A DNA stretch of 44,129 nucleotides from a bacterium (GCA_030650605.1 JAUSDP010000038.1:1-44129); one strand, 5' to 3'. Positions 23,398 to 32,240 are shown, counted from the first letter of the stretch. Notes: generated by a model from the sequence alone, not told the origin. Numbers and translations: made by a program.

Positions 23398-23422
23398 CAT
23401 AACCTGCAAGGCAAGACCTTGT
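23398..23422. repeat. REP-like palindrome 4
   Basis: The 25 nt are identical to 22681-22705 (starting CATAACCTGCAAGGCAAGAC). With palindrome 3 it forms direct repeats that bracket the RAYT gene. Confidence 0.8.
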
Positions 23423-23477
23423 AGTTAAAAAGTGGCGCCATCAACATCTGACCTAAAGAAAGCAAATTAAAACAGTA

Positions 23478-23483
23478 TATAAT
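23478..23483 (+). promoter_or_regulatory. -10 box 7 nt before the start at 23491
   Basis: TATAAT, ATATGCT, ATG. It restarts plus-strand transcription of the cluster after the minus-strand insertion. Confidence 0.5.
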
Positions 23484-23490
23484 ATATGCT

Positions 23491-24183
23491 ATGAGAAAAA
23501 TTGCTTCTCTTGTAGTAATTTTATTATTTACTCTTCCAATATTTAAACTGGGAGCACAAACAGTGGACCTTCTTTGGCAAGGAGAAATTTATGTTTCACC
23601 TTTTTATAAAGGTAGGTCACTATGGTCCAGTGAATCACGAATCACTTTTGTTGCCATTCCTCACGGACTCGGCAACCCAGCAAATCTCAATTACAAATGG
23701 ATAAAAAATGGCACGGTGCTCGGTAATATCAATGGTATAGGTAAAAATACTCTCTCCTTCATGGATTCTATCCTTTCGAGACCACAGACCATCGAGGTGG
23801 ATATTATTTCTCAAGGAGATACCGTGTTGGCAAGTGCTTCTGTTTTTGTCGCTCCAACATCACCCGTCCTAGCTATTTACGAAAATAGCCCACTGTACGG
23901 ATTTATGTTCCACAAAGAAACAAGTAACGTGCATGAACTTAAAGATAAGGAGGTCACTTTCACAGCTTTCCCTCTTTTCTTTAGTGTCCTTAGTCGGGCA
24001 GACAACGCTATTAATTATAAATGGAGCACTAACATAGGTGGAGAAGCAGAAATTAGAAACTCGGTGACTTACCGAGCACCAGATGATGCCACTGGCGCAT
24101 CACAAGTAGAGATAGGTATCTCAAACACAGATAAAATTACGCAGAGTGCTGGTAAAAGTTTCTTAATACAATTTGGAAAATGA
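23491..24183 (+). CDS. Secreted protein of unknown function
   Basis: This 230-aa protein has a signal peptide (MRKIASLVVILLFTLPIFKL, cleavage near GAQT). The mature part looks all-beta with two Ig-like repeats: a Trp-containing strand occurs twice (NLNYKWIKNGTVLGN and AINYKWSTNIGGEAE), each followed by a similar polar stretch. No enzyme motif is seen. It overlaps the pilin-like gene by 4 nt (ATGA), so it is probably an extracellular part of the same apparatus. Confidence 0.75.
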   Translation: MRKIASLVVILLFTLPIFKLGAQTVDLLWQGEIYVSPFYKGRSLWSSESRITFVAIPHGLGNPANLNYKWIKNGTVLGNINGIGKNTLSFMDSILSRPQTIEVDIISQGDTVLASASVFVAPTSPVLAIYENSPLYGFMFHKETSNVHELKDKEVTFTAFPLFFSVLSRADNAINYKWSTNIGGEAEIRNSVTYRAPDDATGASQVEIGISNTDKITQSAGKSFLIQFGK

Positions 24184-25025
24184 GAAAAGTCTTTTTACTA
24201 CTTACTATCTACTGTTTACTATCTATCTCTACTCCTGCGTTGGCTCAAACAGATTACACCCTTCTTGCGCCCATTCCCCTAAACGTGGAGGGTGGGTGCA
24301 CTGGAAATGCCAATGAGACATGCAAAACAACTCCTTCACCGTATATTAGGGGTGTCTTTATGTTAATCATTGGCTTAGCTAGTGGATTGGCTGTAGTAAT
24401 GATAATTCTAGGTGGTATTCAATACATGTCCACCGATGCTTTTGAAGGTAAGAACGAAGCCAAAAACACTATTCAAAATGCTATCTGGGGATTACTCCTC
24501 GCCATCGGTGCTTGGCTTATTCTTTTTACTATTAACCCTAAATTGGTAGAGTTTGATTTGAGTATTCCGATACAAAAAACAACAACTGCTACTACAGGCG
24601 GTACTCCTGTTCCTTCTGCGGGTTGTCCTACTTGTGTGGTGATGGATGTACCACATAAATCAGCCCCCCTTGGATGTGCACCCCCTGGACCATGTACTGT
24701 GGACAAAACTTTGAATGATAAATTAGTGTCACTAAACCAGCTTAATAATTTACAAGTAAATGAATCCTATCCTCCTTCAGCAGTAGTTTCTCACCAAGAC
24801 CCATGCCACGGAAATGGCACTTGTGTTGATGTCTCTACTGTCGCAGCTCTTACCCCGTCGAATGTTGTAAATTTTGTAAATAACGCTAATAATTTAGGAC
24901 TGAATGTTCTTGTCGAAGTATCCTCAGCCGCTAGAGTATCGGCCATGGTACAAGCAGGGGTGTCAGCCTCACAGGTGAGAATAACAGCCGGTAATGGTGA
25001 GCATTACCATATAAAATTAAAATGA
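24180..25025 (+). CDS. VirB2/TrbC-like subunit with extra C-terminal domain
   Basis: The protein (281 aa) has a signal peptide (residues 1-22) and then two helices (GVFMLIIGLASGLAVVMIIL around 60-85 and AIWGLLLAIGAWLILFTINP around 100-120) separated by a short loop. This is the plan of VirB2/TrbC pilin-like subunits. Unusually, about 150 more residues follow: a Thr/Pro linker, a Cys-rich stretch, and a domain with SHQDPCHGNGTCVDV and a final GNGEHYHIKLK. His and Asp positions there recall M15-type peptidases, but the site is incomplete. A 16-nt repeat (24210-24225) encodes part of the signal peptide. Confidence 0.75.
   Translation: MRKVFLLLTIYCLLSISTPALAQTDYTLLAPIPLNVEGGCTGNANETCKTTPSPYIRGVFMLIIGLASGLAVVMIILGGIQYMSTDAFEGKNEAKNTIQNAIWGLLLAIGAWLILFTINPKLVEFDLSIPIQKTTTATTGGTPVPSAGCPTCVVMDVPHKSAPLGCAPPGPCTVDKTLNDKLVSLNQLNNLQVNESYPPSAVVSHQDPCHGNGTCVDVSTVAALTPSNVVNFVNNANNLGLNVLVEVSSAARVSAMVQAGVSASQVRITAGNGEHYHIKLK
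24210..24225. repeat. 16-nt repeat within CDS, copy 2
   Basis: TACTGTTTACTATCTA is the exact inverse of 17917-17932. It encodes the hydrophobic core of the signal peptide. Confidence 0.6.
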
Positions 25026-26257
25026 AAAAAACATTAATTATTTTAATTATTTTACTACTAGTCTCTCTTGTCGCTTTTTTTGGCTGGTATTTCTTGGCGC
25101 GAGACTCTGAAACTCCTCTTGTTGAAACAATTGGAAATATTTTACCTTTTGGCTCTGGAGACAATACTAGTGTACCCGTTTCACCTACTGGTAATGAATT
25201 TGAGAATGGTACTGCTAATAATGATAATCAGTCTTTTGATAAATTTGGGTCACCAAACTCTCCACTTTTCCGTATTTCTAATACACCAGTTGCTGGCGCT
25301 GTGACCTTCAAAAGAGGGGCGGAGACAATTGTTCGATATGTTGACCGTGCCACAGGACACATATATGACACTGATTTAGTAACACTTACAAAAACTAAGG
25401 TTACTAATCAAACATTACCGAAAATTTATGAAGCTTATTTTAGTTCGGAAGGTAATTCGGTTCTCTTACGTTTTCTTAAAGATGACTCTGATGTGGTAGA
25501 AAATCTTGCTCTTACTCTCACTCCACCCCAAGGAACATCAACGGGCCCCCTCTACGCAGTTTCATCTACCCCCCTACGAGGAAACATCGGCTCTGTTGCT
25601 GTCAGTGCCGGTAATACCTTGTTTTACGCATTGCGAGACTCTTCTTCTATAGTTTCCTCAACATTTAATGGTATCGGTACAAAAACGCTTCTTGTATCTC
25701 CTTTCACTGACTGGCATCTCGCAACAGCTGGAAATAATTTAGTGCTATACACGAAAGCTAGCGCTAATATCTCTGGTTTCGCCTACACCCTCAACACTTC
25801 GAGTAAGGCGTTTACAAAAATACTCGGTCCATTTAATGGACTTACGGTACTTCCTAATGCTTCCGGTAATCGAGTGTTATATTCGTATGTTGAAAACGAT
25901 CAAACAAGATTATTTGCAAAAAATCTTGTAAAAAATACTTCAACTGAAATATTGCCGGTAACTCTGGCTGAAAAATGCATCTGGGGTGTTAAAAAGGTGG
26001 GTATCCTTTTCTGTGGCGCGCCAATTAATGAACCGGGGGTCGGGGAACCAGATGGTTGGTATAGAGGAGAAACACACTTCTCCGACCGCATCTGGCTCTT
26101 TGATACTAATATTGATATTGCCCAAGCCTTGGCCGAACCAAAGATGACCCTAGACGTAGATATTGATCTAGTAGAACCTCGGCTTTCACCCGATGAAGAT
26201 TATCTTATCTTTATAAATAAAATAGATTTATCCCTTTGGGCGCTTAGATTGGACTAG
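25022..26257 (+). CDS. TM-anchored extracellular protein, last cluster gene
   Basis: I do not recognise this 411-aa protein. The N-terminal anchor (TLIILIILLLVSLVAFFGWY) is followed by a Ser/Asn-rich linker and a large beta-rich domain. Repeated strand patterns such as YFSSEGNSVLLRFLKDDSD and LVEPRLSPDEDYLIFINKID suggest a beta-propeller-like (TolB/WD-type) fold. It is the third gene of a 4-nt-overlap chain and lies opposite yidC with a 14-nt convergent overlap. It is probably a surface component of the secretion or pilus apparatus. Confidence 0.72.
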   Translation: MKKTLIILIILLLVSLVAFFGWYFLARDSETPLVETIGNILPFGSGDNTSVPVSPTGNEFENGTANNDNQSFDKFGSPNSPLFRISNTPVAGAVTFKRGAETIVRYVDRATGHIYDTDLVTLTKTKVTNQTLPKIYEAYFSSEGNSVLLRFLKDDSDVVENLALTLTPPQGTSTGPLYAVSSTPLRGNIGSVAVSAGNTLFYALRDSSSIVSSTFNGIGTKTLLVSPFTDWHLATAGNNLVLYTKASANISGFAYTLNTSSKAFTKILGPFNGLTVLPNASGNRVLYSYVENDQTRLFAKNLVKNTSTEILPVTLAEKCIWGVKKVGILFCGAPINEPGVGEPDGWYRGETHFSDRIWLFDTNIDIAQALAEPKMTLDVDIDLVEPRLSPDEDYLIFINKIDLSLWALRLD

Positions 26258-26960
26258 TTTTTAATTTTCGACGAATAAATAATTCCTGCCCTATACTAAA
26301 AAGGTTTGTGGTGAGCCAGTAGAGAGCAATTACACCGGAGATACTATATGAGATGAAAAAAACTAATACTGGAAAGAAATATTTCATTTGAGTCTGCATA
26401 CTCCTAGTAAGATTATCACCAAATGAATTCCCTTTAGGTTGCGTCTGCCCTTTTGTAGATATTTGTAATTGAAAAAAGGTAGAAATAGCAGCCAATATAG
26501 CGAGGGGAATACTTTTAACAGTAAGATCTAAGAAACCAAGAAAGGTAATGCTTGTATACTCTGGCGCCTCTATAAACGAATATAAAAGAGGGAGATTAAC
26601 TTCTGAGAAGTGTAGAAAAATTTGATAGAGAGCTAAAATAATAGGAATTTGAATAATGATTACTAATATACCTGAAAAAGGATTAACCCCTTTTGCTTTA
26701 TATAGTGCCAAGGTTTGCTTCGCCCGTTCTTCGGTATTATCTTTGTATTTCTCCTTAATAGTAGCTAAATCAGGTGCTATTTCAGTCATTCTTACTTGGG
26801 TAAGTACCGCCTTTCTTGAAAGTGGAAAGATAATTAAACGAACTAAAATAGTGAGGAGAATAATAATAATACCCGCATCAGCCCACGGTAATATATTAAA
26901 TAGAAGTACTAAAGTATTGTAAAGTGGGTCAAAGAAAAAGGTGTGGTAGAGGAAAGACAT
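26244..26960 (-). CDS. yidC: Membrane protein insertase YidC/Oxa1
   Basis: The protein (238 aa) has the compact Oxa1 core and no large periplasmic P1 domain. Five membrane segments fit: residues 5-25, 32-48 (WADAGIIIILLTILVRLIIF), about 95-115 (PFSGILVIIIQIPIILALYQ), 150-170 and 195-225 (FPVLVFFISYSISGVIALYW). The conserved Arg in the hydrophilic groove is in LVRLIIFPLSRKAV. It inserts and folds membrane proteins with or without Sec. The start codon overlaps the rnpA stop (TAATG). The gene order yidC-rnpA-rpmH | dnaA is the ancestral origin arrangement. Confidence 0.95.
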   Translation of the reverse strand: MSFLYHTFFFDPLYNTLVLLFNILPWADAGIIIILLTILVRLIIFPLSRKAVLTQVRMTEIAPDLATIKEKYKDNTEERAKQTLALYKAKGVNPFSGILVIIIQIPIILALYQIFLHFSEVNLPLLYSFIEAPEYTSITFLGFLDLTVKSIPLAILAAISTFFQLQISTKGQTQPKGNSFGDNLTRSMQTQMKYFFPVLVFFISYSISGVIALYWLTTNLFSIGQELFIRRKLKTSPI

Positions 26961-27202
26961 TAGACTATCATAAGTGATTTTAATTCTTTTTCCAATGCTT
27001 CTCCTTTAATTTCTTGGGCTCCCAGCTTAGCAATAATAAAATAAGTCGCTGGTTTAAGATGAGAAAAATATTTTAGGAGTATTGGGCGAATACGCCTGCG
27101 AATTCTATTACGTATAACCGCCTTCTTAGAGACCTTTTTTGAAACAGAGATTATTAGTCTAACTCTATCGGCTGGGACAACTCGCAAATAAAAATGGGCC
27201 AT
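26960..27202 (-). CDS. rnpA: Ribonuclease P protein component (N-terminally short)
   Basis: The protein (80 aa) has the RnpA core: SKKVSKKAVIRNRIRRRIRP is the conserved RNR motif that binds P RNA, preceded by FYLRVVPADRVRLIISV. The usual first 25-30 residues (the helix with the F-x-x-V pattern) are missing. The ATG lies directly at the rpmH stop (TGATG) and the frame has a TAG 12 codons upstream, so no longer protein can be made from a standard start. Either CPR RnpA tolerates the loss or an alternative start is used. It is translationally coupled to rpmH and yidC. Confidence 0.88.
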   Translation of the reverse strand: MAHFYLRVVPADRVRLIISVSKKVSKKAVIRNRIRRRIRPILLKYFSHLKPATYFIIAKLGAQEIKGEALEKELKSLMIV

Positions 27203-27336
27203 CAGACTGAGAGACGGGCTCGCCCTTTTCTTCGCCTATTCCTAATAGTCCTTTTACCAGTGGACTTTTTTTGCCTTGAAAGAAATCCGTGAGTTCTCGC
27301 TCGCTTGCGTTTTTTTGGTTGATATGTTGTAGACAT
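27202..27336 (-). CDS. rpmH: 50S ribosomal protein L34
   Basis: The 44-aa protein reads MSTTYQPKKRKRARTHGFLS and continues with RQKKSTGKRTIRNRRRKG, ending ARLSV. This is the classic L34 sequence, with the THGFLSR and R-rich blocks. The stop TGA shares bases with the rnpA start (TGATG). It is divergent from dnaA across a 105-nt AT-rich spacer. Confidence 0.96.
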   Translation of the reverse strand: MSTTYQPKKRKRARTHGFLSRQKKSTGKRTIRNRRRKGRARLSV

Positions 27337-27441
27337 TTTTTCTTAACAGGTTATTAACATATTATAAACATTTTTAGAGTATTTAACAAGTTTCTATTAA
27401 AATCTAAAAAGATATACTGTGATGACCTGATAATTTCTTTC
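27337..27441. other. rpmH-dnaA spacer, part of probable oriC
   Basis: The spacer is very AT-rich. TTATTAACA (27351-27359) and TTATAAACA (27362-27370) are DnaA-box-like (consensus TTATNCACA) in tandem. GATAAT (27429-27434) lies 7 nt before the dnaA ATG, and TATACT occurs further upstream. Confidence 0.5.
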
Positions 27442-28785
27442 ATGGACTACACACAACTTTGGAAAAGCGTTCTAGTGGAAATAGAACTAAGTATTTCAAG
27501 CGCCAACTTCGCAACTTGGTTTAAAGACACTAATATTATTAAAGGGGATGGGGGAGTAGTAATTCTCTCTGTACCAAATGCCTTTGTAAAAGAATGGCTC
27601 TTGACCAAATATCACAACACTATTCTTAGAAGTTTGAGAGGTATGGAAAACTCCATCCACACCATCGAATATGTGGTAAATAAAGAGGGGGCTCGTAAAA
27701 AAGAGGGTCGGCCAAACCTAGAGTTTCATAATAAGGAACTCCCACTACCAGAAACAGTGGTAAATAAGGATGATAATCTAAACCCACGTTATACCTTCGA
27801 AACCTTTGTGGTAGGCCCATTCAATGAATTGGCCCACGCCGCCGCTCAAGCTGTGATTAAAAAACCCGGTATTATGTACAACCCACTTTTCATTCATGGG
27901 TCAACCGGCCATGGCAAAACGCACTTAATTCAAGCAATTGGTAATCATATTAAAAACACTAATCCAAATAAGAAAGTTTATTACATGACATCTGAACAAT
28001 TTGGGCAAGATTGTATGAACGCACTCCAAAACCAAAAAATGGCCTTTTTTAAAGAAAAATATCGCAAATATGACGTCCTGATAGTTGATGATATACAATT
28101 CTTCTCAGATAAACAGAAGTTTCAAGAAGAATTATTCCACCTATTCAATACTCTTTACGACAACAATAGACAGATTATTTTTTCTTCCGATAAACATCCA
28201 TATTTTATTACCGGTCTTGAAGAAAGATTAAAATCTAGACTCTCAGCTGGTATGACAGTGGATATCCCAGCGCCTGATAAAGAGTCAAGAATCGCAATTA
28301 TTTCCAGAAAGGCGCTCCAACAAAATATGGTTCTAGCACCAGAAGTTATTGATTATCTTGCCCATACAATAAACGGTAATATTAGAGACCTAGAGGGGGC
28401 TGTTAATACTCTACTTTGCCACACCCAACTCAAAAATAAAGAAATATCAATGATAGATGTTAGAAATTATATAAAAAACAATATTAAACCTAAAAAAACC
28501 ACCGCTATTAAGGATGTTGTAAAAATTGTATCTGATTTTTATAATATTAAAGAGGATAGTATATATGAAAAAACAAGACATAAAGAGGTAATTAGGCCAC
28601 GACAAATCATTATGTACCTTTTACGTGAGGATTTTAACATCTCTTACCCATCTATCGGTCAAAAATTAGGAGGTAGAGATCATACTACAGTTATTTATTC
28701 ATGTGAAAAAATAAAGACTAATATTAAAATAGATCAATCATTATTAGAAGAGGTTGGTCAAATTAGACACCTATTAACTGTGTAG
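27442..28785 (+). CDS. dnaA: Chromosomal replication initiator DnaA
   Basis: The protein (447 aa) has domain I (residues 1-80, LWKSVLVEIELSISSANFAT), a short linker (domain II) and the AAA+ domain III (YTFETFVVGPFNELAHAAAQ; Walker A HGSTGHGKTHLIQAIGNH; Walker B VLIVDDIQFFSDK). Domain IV contains the DnaA-box recognition helix, GGRDHTTVIYSCEKI. It binds oriC and opens the duplex. The linker is short, as in reduced genomes. It is followed by a 204-nt AT-rich gap and dnaN, the usual origin order. A GATAAT box lies 7 nt before the ATG. Confidence 0.97.
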   Translation: MDYTQLWKSVLVEIELSISSANFATWFKDTNIIKGDGGVVILSVPNAFVKEWLLTKYHNTILRSLRGMENSIHTIEYVVNKEGARKKEGRPNLEFHNKELPLPETVVNKDDNLNPRYTFETFVVGPFNELAHAAAQAVIKKPGIMYNPLFIHGSTGHGKTHLIQAIGNHIKNTNPNKKVYYMTSEQFGQDCMNALQNQKMAFFKEKYRKYDVLIVDDIQFFSDKQKFQEELFHLFNTLYDNNRQIIFSSDKHPYFITGLEERLKSRLSAGMTVDIPAPDKESRIAIISRKALQQNMVLAPEVIDYLAHTINGNIRDLEGAVNTLLCHTQLKNKEISMIDVRNYIKNNIKPKKTTAIKDVVKIVSDFYNIKEDSIYEKTRHKEVIRPRQIIMYLLREDFNISYPSIGQKLGGRDHTTVIYSCEKIKTNIKIDQSLLEEVGQIRHLLTV

Positions 28786-28989
28786 AATTATGTGGAAAAA
28801 TAACCAAAAAAGTGTTAATGGAATGTTTAAAAAATAGAAAAATGTTATTTATCCCTAATTAATATTTAAATATTCCATGACTTATCCTCTTATTAACCAC
28901 AAACAAAAAAATAAAATACAGCTTACTAGCGAATTAAAACAACTTATACACCTATTCACACCCCTAATAGTATTAATAAATTTTTATCT
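28786..28989. other. dnaA-dnaN spacer, probable oriC
   Basis: This 204-nt gene-free AT-rich stretch has DnaA-box-like nonamers with one mismatch each: TGTGGAAAA (28791-28799, inverse of TTTTCCACA), TTATACACC (28944-28952) and CTATTCACA (28952-28960). A run of A/T-only sequence around 28855-28875 could serve as the unwinding element. Position and flanking genes support oriC. GC-skew was not computed. Confidence 0.6.
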
Positions 28990-30093
28990 ATGAAAATAGA
29001 ATGTATTAAAGACCAATTAGAAGAAGTGTTAAATAAGGCAGATAAAATAGCTGGTAAAAATATTACCCTACCGGTACTTGCGGGGTTTTATTTGGATGCT
29101 CGTCAAAATTCACTAATAATAAAAGCTACTAATTTAGATCTTGGTATCTCCATTACACTACCAGTTAAGGTTATTGAACCAGGAATTGTTGTGGTTCCTG
29201 CTCATATTATTTCTTCTTTCATCTCTTCTTTAGTAAAAGATAGAAATATTACAATTAATACAAAAAAACAATTACTAGAGATAAAAACCTTAAGTACTAA
29301 AACCAATATCTTAACTCTCCCGAGTGAAGACTTTCCTGTCATTCCCGAGATAGATGAAGATAAGGCCTTCTCTATGCCTGCTAGAGACTTCATTTTTGGC
29401 ATAAAATCAGTAATTTATGCAGCGGCAGTGGGGAGTATAAAACCTGAATTATCCTCTGTTTCTATAACCTATGAAGACAGTTTCTTGATTTTTGCCGCCA
29501 CAGACTCATTTAGACTTGCGGAGAAAAAGATAAGAGTAAAGAAAATTCCACACTTCAAACAAATTCTTATTCCTCAAAAAAATGCTATAGAAATTATAAA
29601 AATTTTTAATAAAGGCGAAGAAGAAATATCTATTTCAATAGAAGAACATCAGATAGCTCTACGAGCACAGAATGTTTATCTAATGTCACGTATTGTAGAA
29701 GGGGTTTTCCCAGACTATCGACAGATTATTCCTAAAGAAACTACCTCTAAGGCCGTGTTACTTAAACAAGATCTAATAAATTCTCTTAGGACAAGTCTTA
29801 TTTTTTCTGATACCTTTAATCAACTTACCCTTAAACTTTCTCCTAAAGCAAAGAGTTTTGAGATTGAATCAAAAAATTCCACTATAGGTGAGAGTGTTCA
29901 TGCAGTTGAAGCTGTTCTTGATGGTGATGATATTTCTATTAATGTTAATCATCGATACTTCACAGATTGTTTTCAATCTATTACAACTGATAGCCTCGCC
30001 CTCTCGTTTAGTGGTCAGGCTAAACCAATTATTATCCAAGGAGTGGGAGATACTAGTTTTCTCTATCTTGTGATGCCTATGAATCAGTCCTAG
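28990..30093 (+). CDS. dnaN: DNA polymerase III beta sliding clamp
   Basis: The protein (367 aa) has the three-domain clamp length. Typical segments are VLAGFYLDARQNSLIIKATN, the loop LTLPSEDFPVIPEID at about residue 108, FAATDSFRLAEKKI around 175, and the C-terminus FLYLVMPMNQ, which is close to the canonical VMPMR end but with Asn-Gln in place of Arg-Leu. The ring dimer tethers polymerases to DNA. It follows dnaA across the presumed origin. Next is the convergent PBP1A gene, one nucleotide away. Confidence 0.96.
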   Translation: MKIECIKDQLEEVLNKADKIAGKNITLPVLAGFYLDARQNSLIIKATNLDLGISITLPVKVIEPGIVVVPAHIISSFISSLVKDRNITINTKKQLLEIKTLSTKTNILTLPSEDFPVIPEIDEDKAFSMPARDFIFGIKSVIYAAAVGSIKPELSSVSITYEDSFLIFAATDSFRLAEKKIRVKKIPHFKQILIPQKNAIEIIKIFNKGEEEISISIEEHQIALRAQNVYLMSRIVEGVFPDYRQIIPKETTSKAVLLKQDLINSLRTSLIFSDTFNQLTLKLSPKAKSFEIESKNSTIGESVHAVEAVLDGDDISINVNHRYFTDCFQSITTDSLALSFSGQAKPIIIQGVGDTSFLYLVMPMNQS

Positions 30094-30094
30094 T

Positions 30095-32179
30095 TTATAA
30101 ATTTATATTATTGGTGGTTGCCCAAAGCCTTATACCATATTCCCAGTTTTGAAACTGCGAATCATTCGATGGATCGGGAGGTGTAGGGCCACGAGGATTA
30201 TTTTTATCTACCCAATATAGGATAGAGTGGACACCACCGGTGGACCAGTCGCCACGTAAAATAGGTTTTAAATCACTAAGATCCTCCGGTTCCGGTGGTA
30301 TAAAAGTTTCAATAGGAATTTGAGGTAAAATCTTTACCATATATTCATGCCAGAGGGGCGCGACAACTAAACCAGAAACTTTTTTCTCCATAGGACGATT
30401 ATCATTATTACCAACCCACGCACCCACAGTAAGATTAGGGGTGTAGCCGATGATCCAAGCGTCACGATAATCGTTTGATGTGCCTGTTTTGACTGCTACA
30501 GGACGAGTGGGTATGTAGAGTGCGGAGTTTGCACCGAAGCCCGGTGTTCTCGCCGCGTTGTCAGAGAGAATGTCTGTAATAAGCCGCGAGATCTTCTCCG
30601 GTAACACTTGACGTGGGAACGGTGAGTATCTATCAACTACGTTGCCATCCGCATCTTCCACCCAGAGTACTGGATTATAGGGATTACGAACACCGTCATT
30701 GGCAAATACAGAATATGCCGCGGTCATATCAAGCAGAGACACTTCTCCACCACCCAATACTAGTGATAAACCATATCTACTAAGATCGTTCAAACTTTCT
30801 ATTCCCATACTTTTGGCGGTTTCTATTGAGTCATTGACTCCAGCAAGATAGATTCCTTGAACGGCGGGAATATTTACTGATTGGGCAAGCGCATTTCTAA
30901 TAGTCATGGGGCCACGGAATCGATCATCATAATTAACCGGGGCATAGCATATATCATCTGTTGTGAAGTTATCAGGCGCACATCTAGCGGCAAATTGAAT
31001 CCGAGTATCATACAGAATTGTCTGGTCAGTGTAACCCTTCTTAAACATAGTCGCATAGATAAATGGTTTAAATGTAGAACCAGGCTGACGAAACCCTGTG
31101 GTGACATTGAAATTACCGTCAATCTCTTTATCAAAATAGTCACGAGAACCAACCATCATTAAGATATTGCCATTTTTAGGATCAATAGCTACCATGCCAT
31201 TATTCTCTGCTCTAAACTTCCCCTTGTTTATAGTTCCGTATTTTTTCGATATCGTTTCTGCTTCTGTCTGAAGTGAATAGTCAAGAGTGGTTATTATTTT
31301 ATAACCACCATTTTGGACTGCATCCTCACCATATTTTTTGGCTAGAAAATCGAGAACGAAGAAAACAAAATGTGGTGCCTTTATACCGCCAGTATTTTGT
31401 TTTGGCTTGAATTCCACTTTCTCTTTCAGAGCATTTTCATATTCATCTTCCGAGATCAAATTATTGGCCAGCATTTCTTGCAGAACTAAGTCCTTTCTTA
31501 TTTCTAGTAATGATAGATTGGGACCATAGGGTGAATAAAAGGTCGGTGCTTTCGGTAAGGAAGCAAGATAAGCCGATTCAGCTAAAGTGAGTTCGGAGGC
31601 GGCTTTACCAAAAAAACTTTGTGCAGCTTCTGCTATGCCATAGATAGTTCCTCCAAATGGGATTTCGTTTAAATAAAGGGATAAAATTTCATCTTTAGTC
31701 AATACTTTCTCGAGTTTAATAGCTAGAATTAACTCCTTCAACTTTCTAGCGGGAGTTTTATCTTTAGTAAGAATGGAATTTTTTACCACCTGCTGGGTAA
31801 TAGTTGAACCACCTTGACTGAAAGAAAGGGTACTCAAGTTTACAATTACCGCTCTTAGAAAAGAAGTCCATTGAAACCCATTATGTGAGTAGAAATTTTT
31901 ATCCTCAATGGCTACGGTGGCGGCTACTGCATAGGGTGATATATTTTCTATTGTAACTCGATCCCTCCTCATATCACTGGACATATCGTAGAGAAGAATT
32001 TCTCCAGTACGGTCATAAATTTTCGTAGACTGGTCAATCTTACGCTCCGAAATATCCTCAAGGGCTGGAATACGAAACGAGGCAATCCATAAGATAAATA
32101 TACCAGAGATAAACAATAATATAGCTATACTAGCTAATATTTGGTTTGAATTAAGGAGTTTTTTTAACCTTCTTTTCAT
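30095..32179 (-). CDS. Bifunctional class A penicillin-binding protein
   Basis: The protein (694 aa) has an N-terminal anchor (about residues 12-35, ILASIAILLFISGIFILWIA). The GT51 transglycosylase carries AATVAIEDKNFYSHNGF (catalytic Glu) and GGSTITQQVVKN. The transpeptidase carries FRQPGSTFKPFIY (SxxK nucleophile), QSVNIPAVQG (SxN) and AVKTGTSNDYRDAW (KTG). It polymerises and cross-links peptidoglycan on the outer face of the membrane, so the cell has its own wall. I chose the ATG at 32179 (MKRRLKKLL) because a positively charged start precedes the helix; the longer frame adds unlikely residues. Confidence 0.95.
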   Translation of the reverse strand: MKRRLKKLLNSNQILASIAILLFISGIFILWIASFRIPALEDISERKIDQSTKIYDRTGEILLYDMSSDMRRDRVTIENISPYAVAATVAIEDKNFYSHNGFQWTSFLRAVIVNLSTLSFSQGGSTITQQVVKNSILTKDKTPARKLKELILAIKLEKVLTKDEILSLYLNEIPFGGTIYGIAEAAQSFFGKAASELTLAESAYLASLPKAPTFYSPYGPNLSLLEIRKDLVLQEMLANNLISEDEYENALKEKVEFKPKQNTGGIKAPHFVFFVLDFLAKKYGEDAVQNGGYKIITTLDYSLQTEAETISKKYGTINKGKFRAENNGMVAIDPKNGNILMMVGSRDYFDKEIDGNFNVTTGFRQPGSTFKPFIYATMFKKGYTDQTILYDTRIQFAARCAPDNFTTDDICYAPVNYDDRFRGPMTIRNALAQSVNIPAVQGIYLAGVNDSIETAKSMGIESLNDLSRYGLSLVLGGGEVSLLDMTAAYSVFANDGVRNPYNPVLWVEDADGNVVDRYSPFPRQVLPEKISRLITDILSDNAARTPGFGANSALYIPTRPVAVKTGTSNDYRDAWIIGYTPNLTVGAWVGNNDNRPMEKKVSGLVVAPLWHEYMVKILPQIPIETFIPPEPEDLSDLKPILRGDWSTGGVHSILYWVDKNNPRGPTPPDPSNDSQFQNWEYGIRLWATTNNINL

Positions 32180-32240
32180 TAGAATGTCTATTTTAACACA
32201 TTTCACTTTTATCCCGAACATGTTAAATTGGCTGGTATGA

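Noticed and set aside
21843-23422. CRISPR-like repeats
   Set aside because: The palindromes are irregularly spaced, occur in both orientations, contain no unique spacers and have no cas genes. REP with RAYT explains them.
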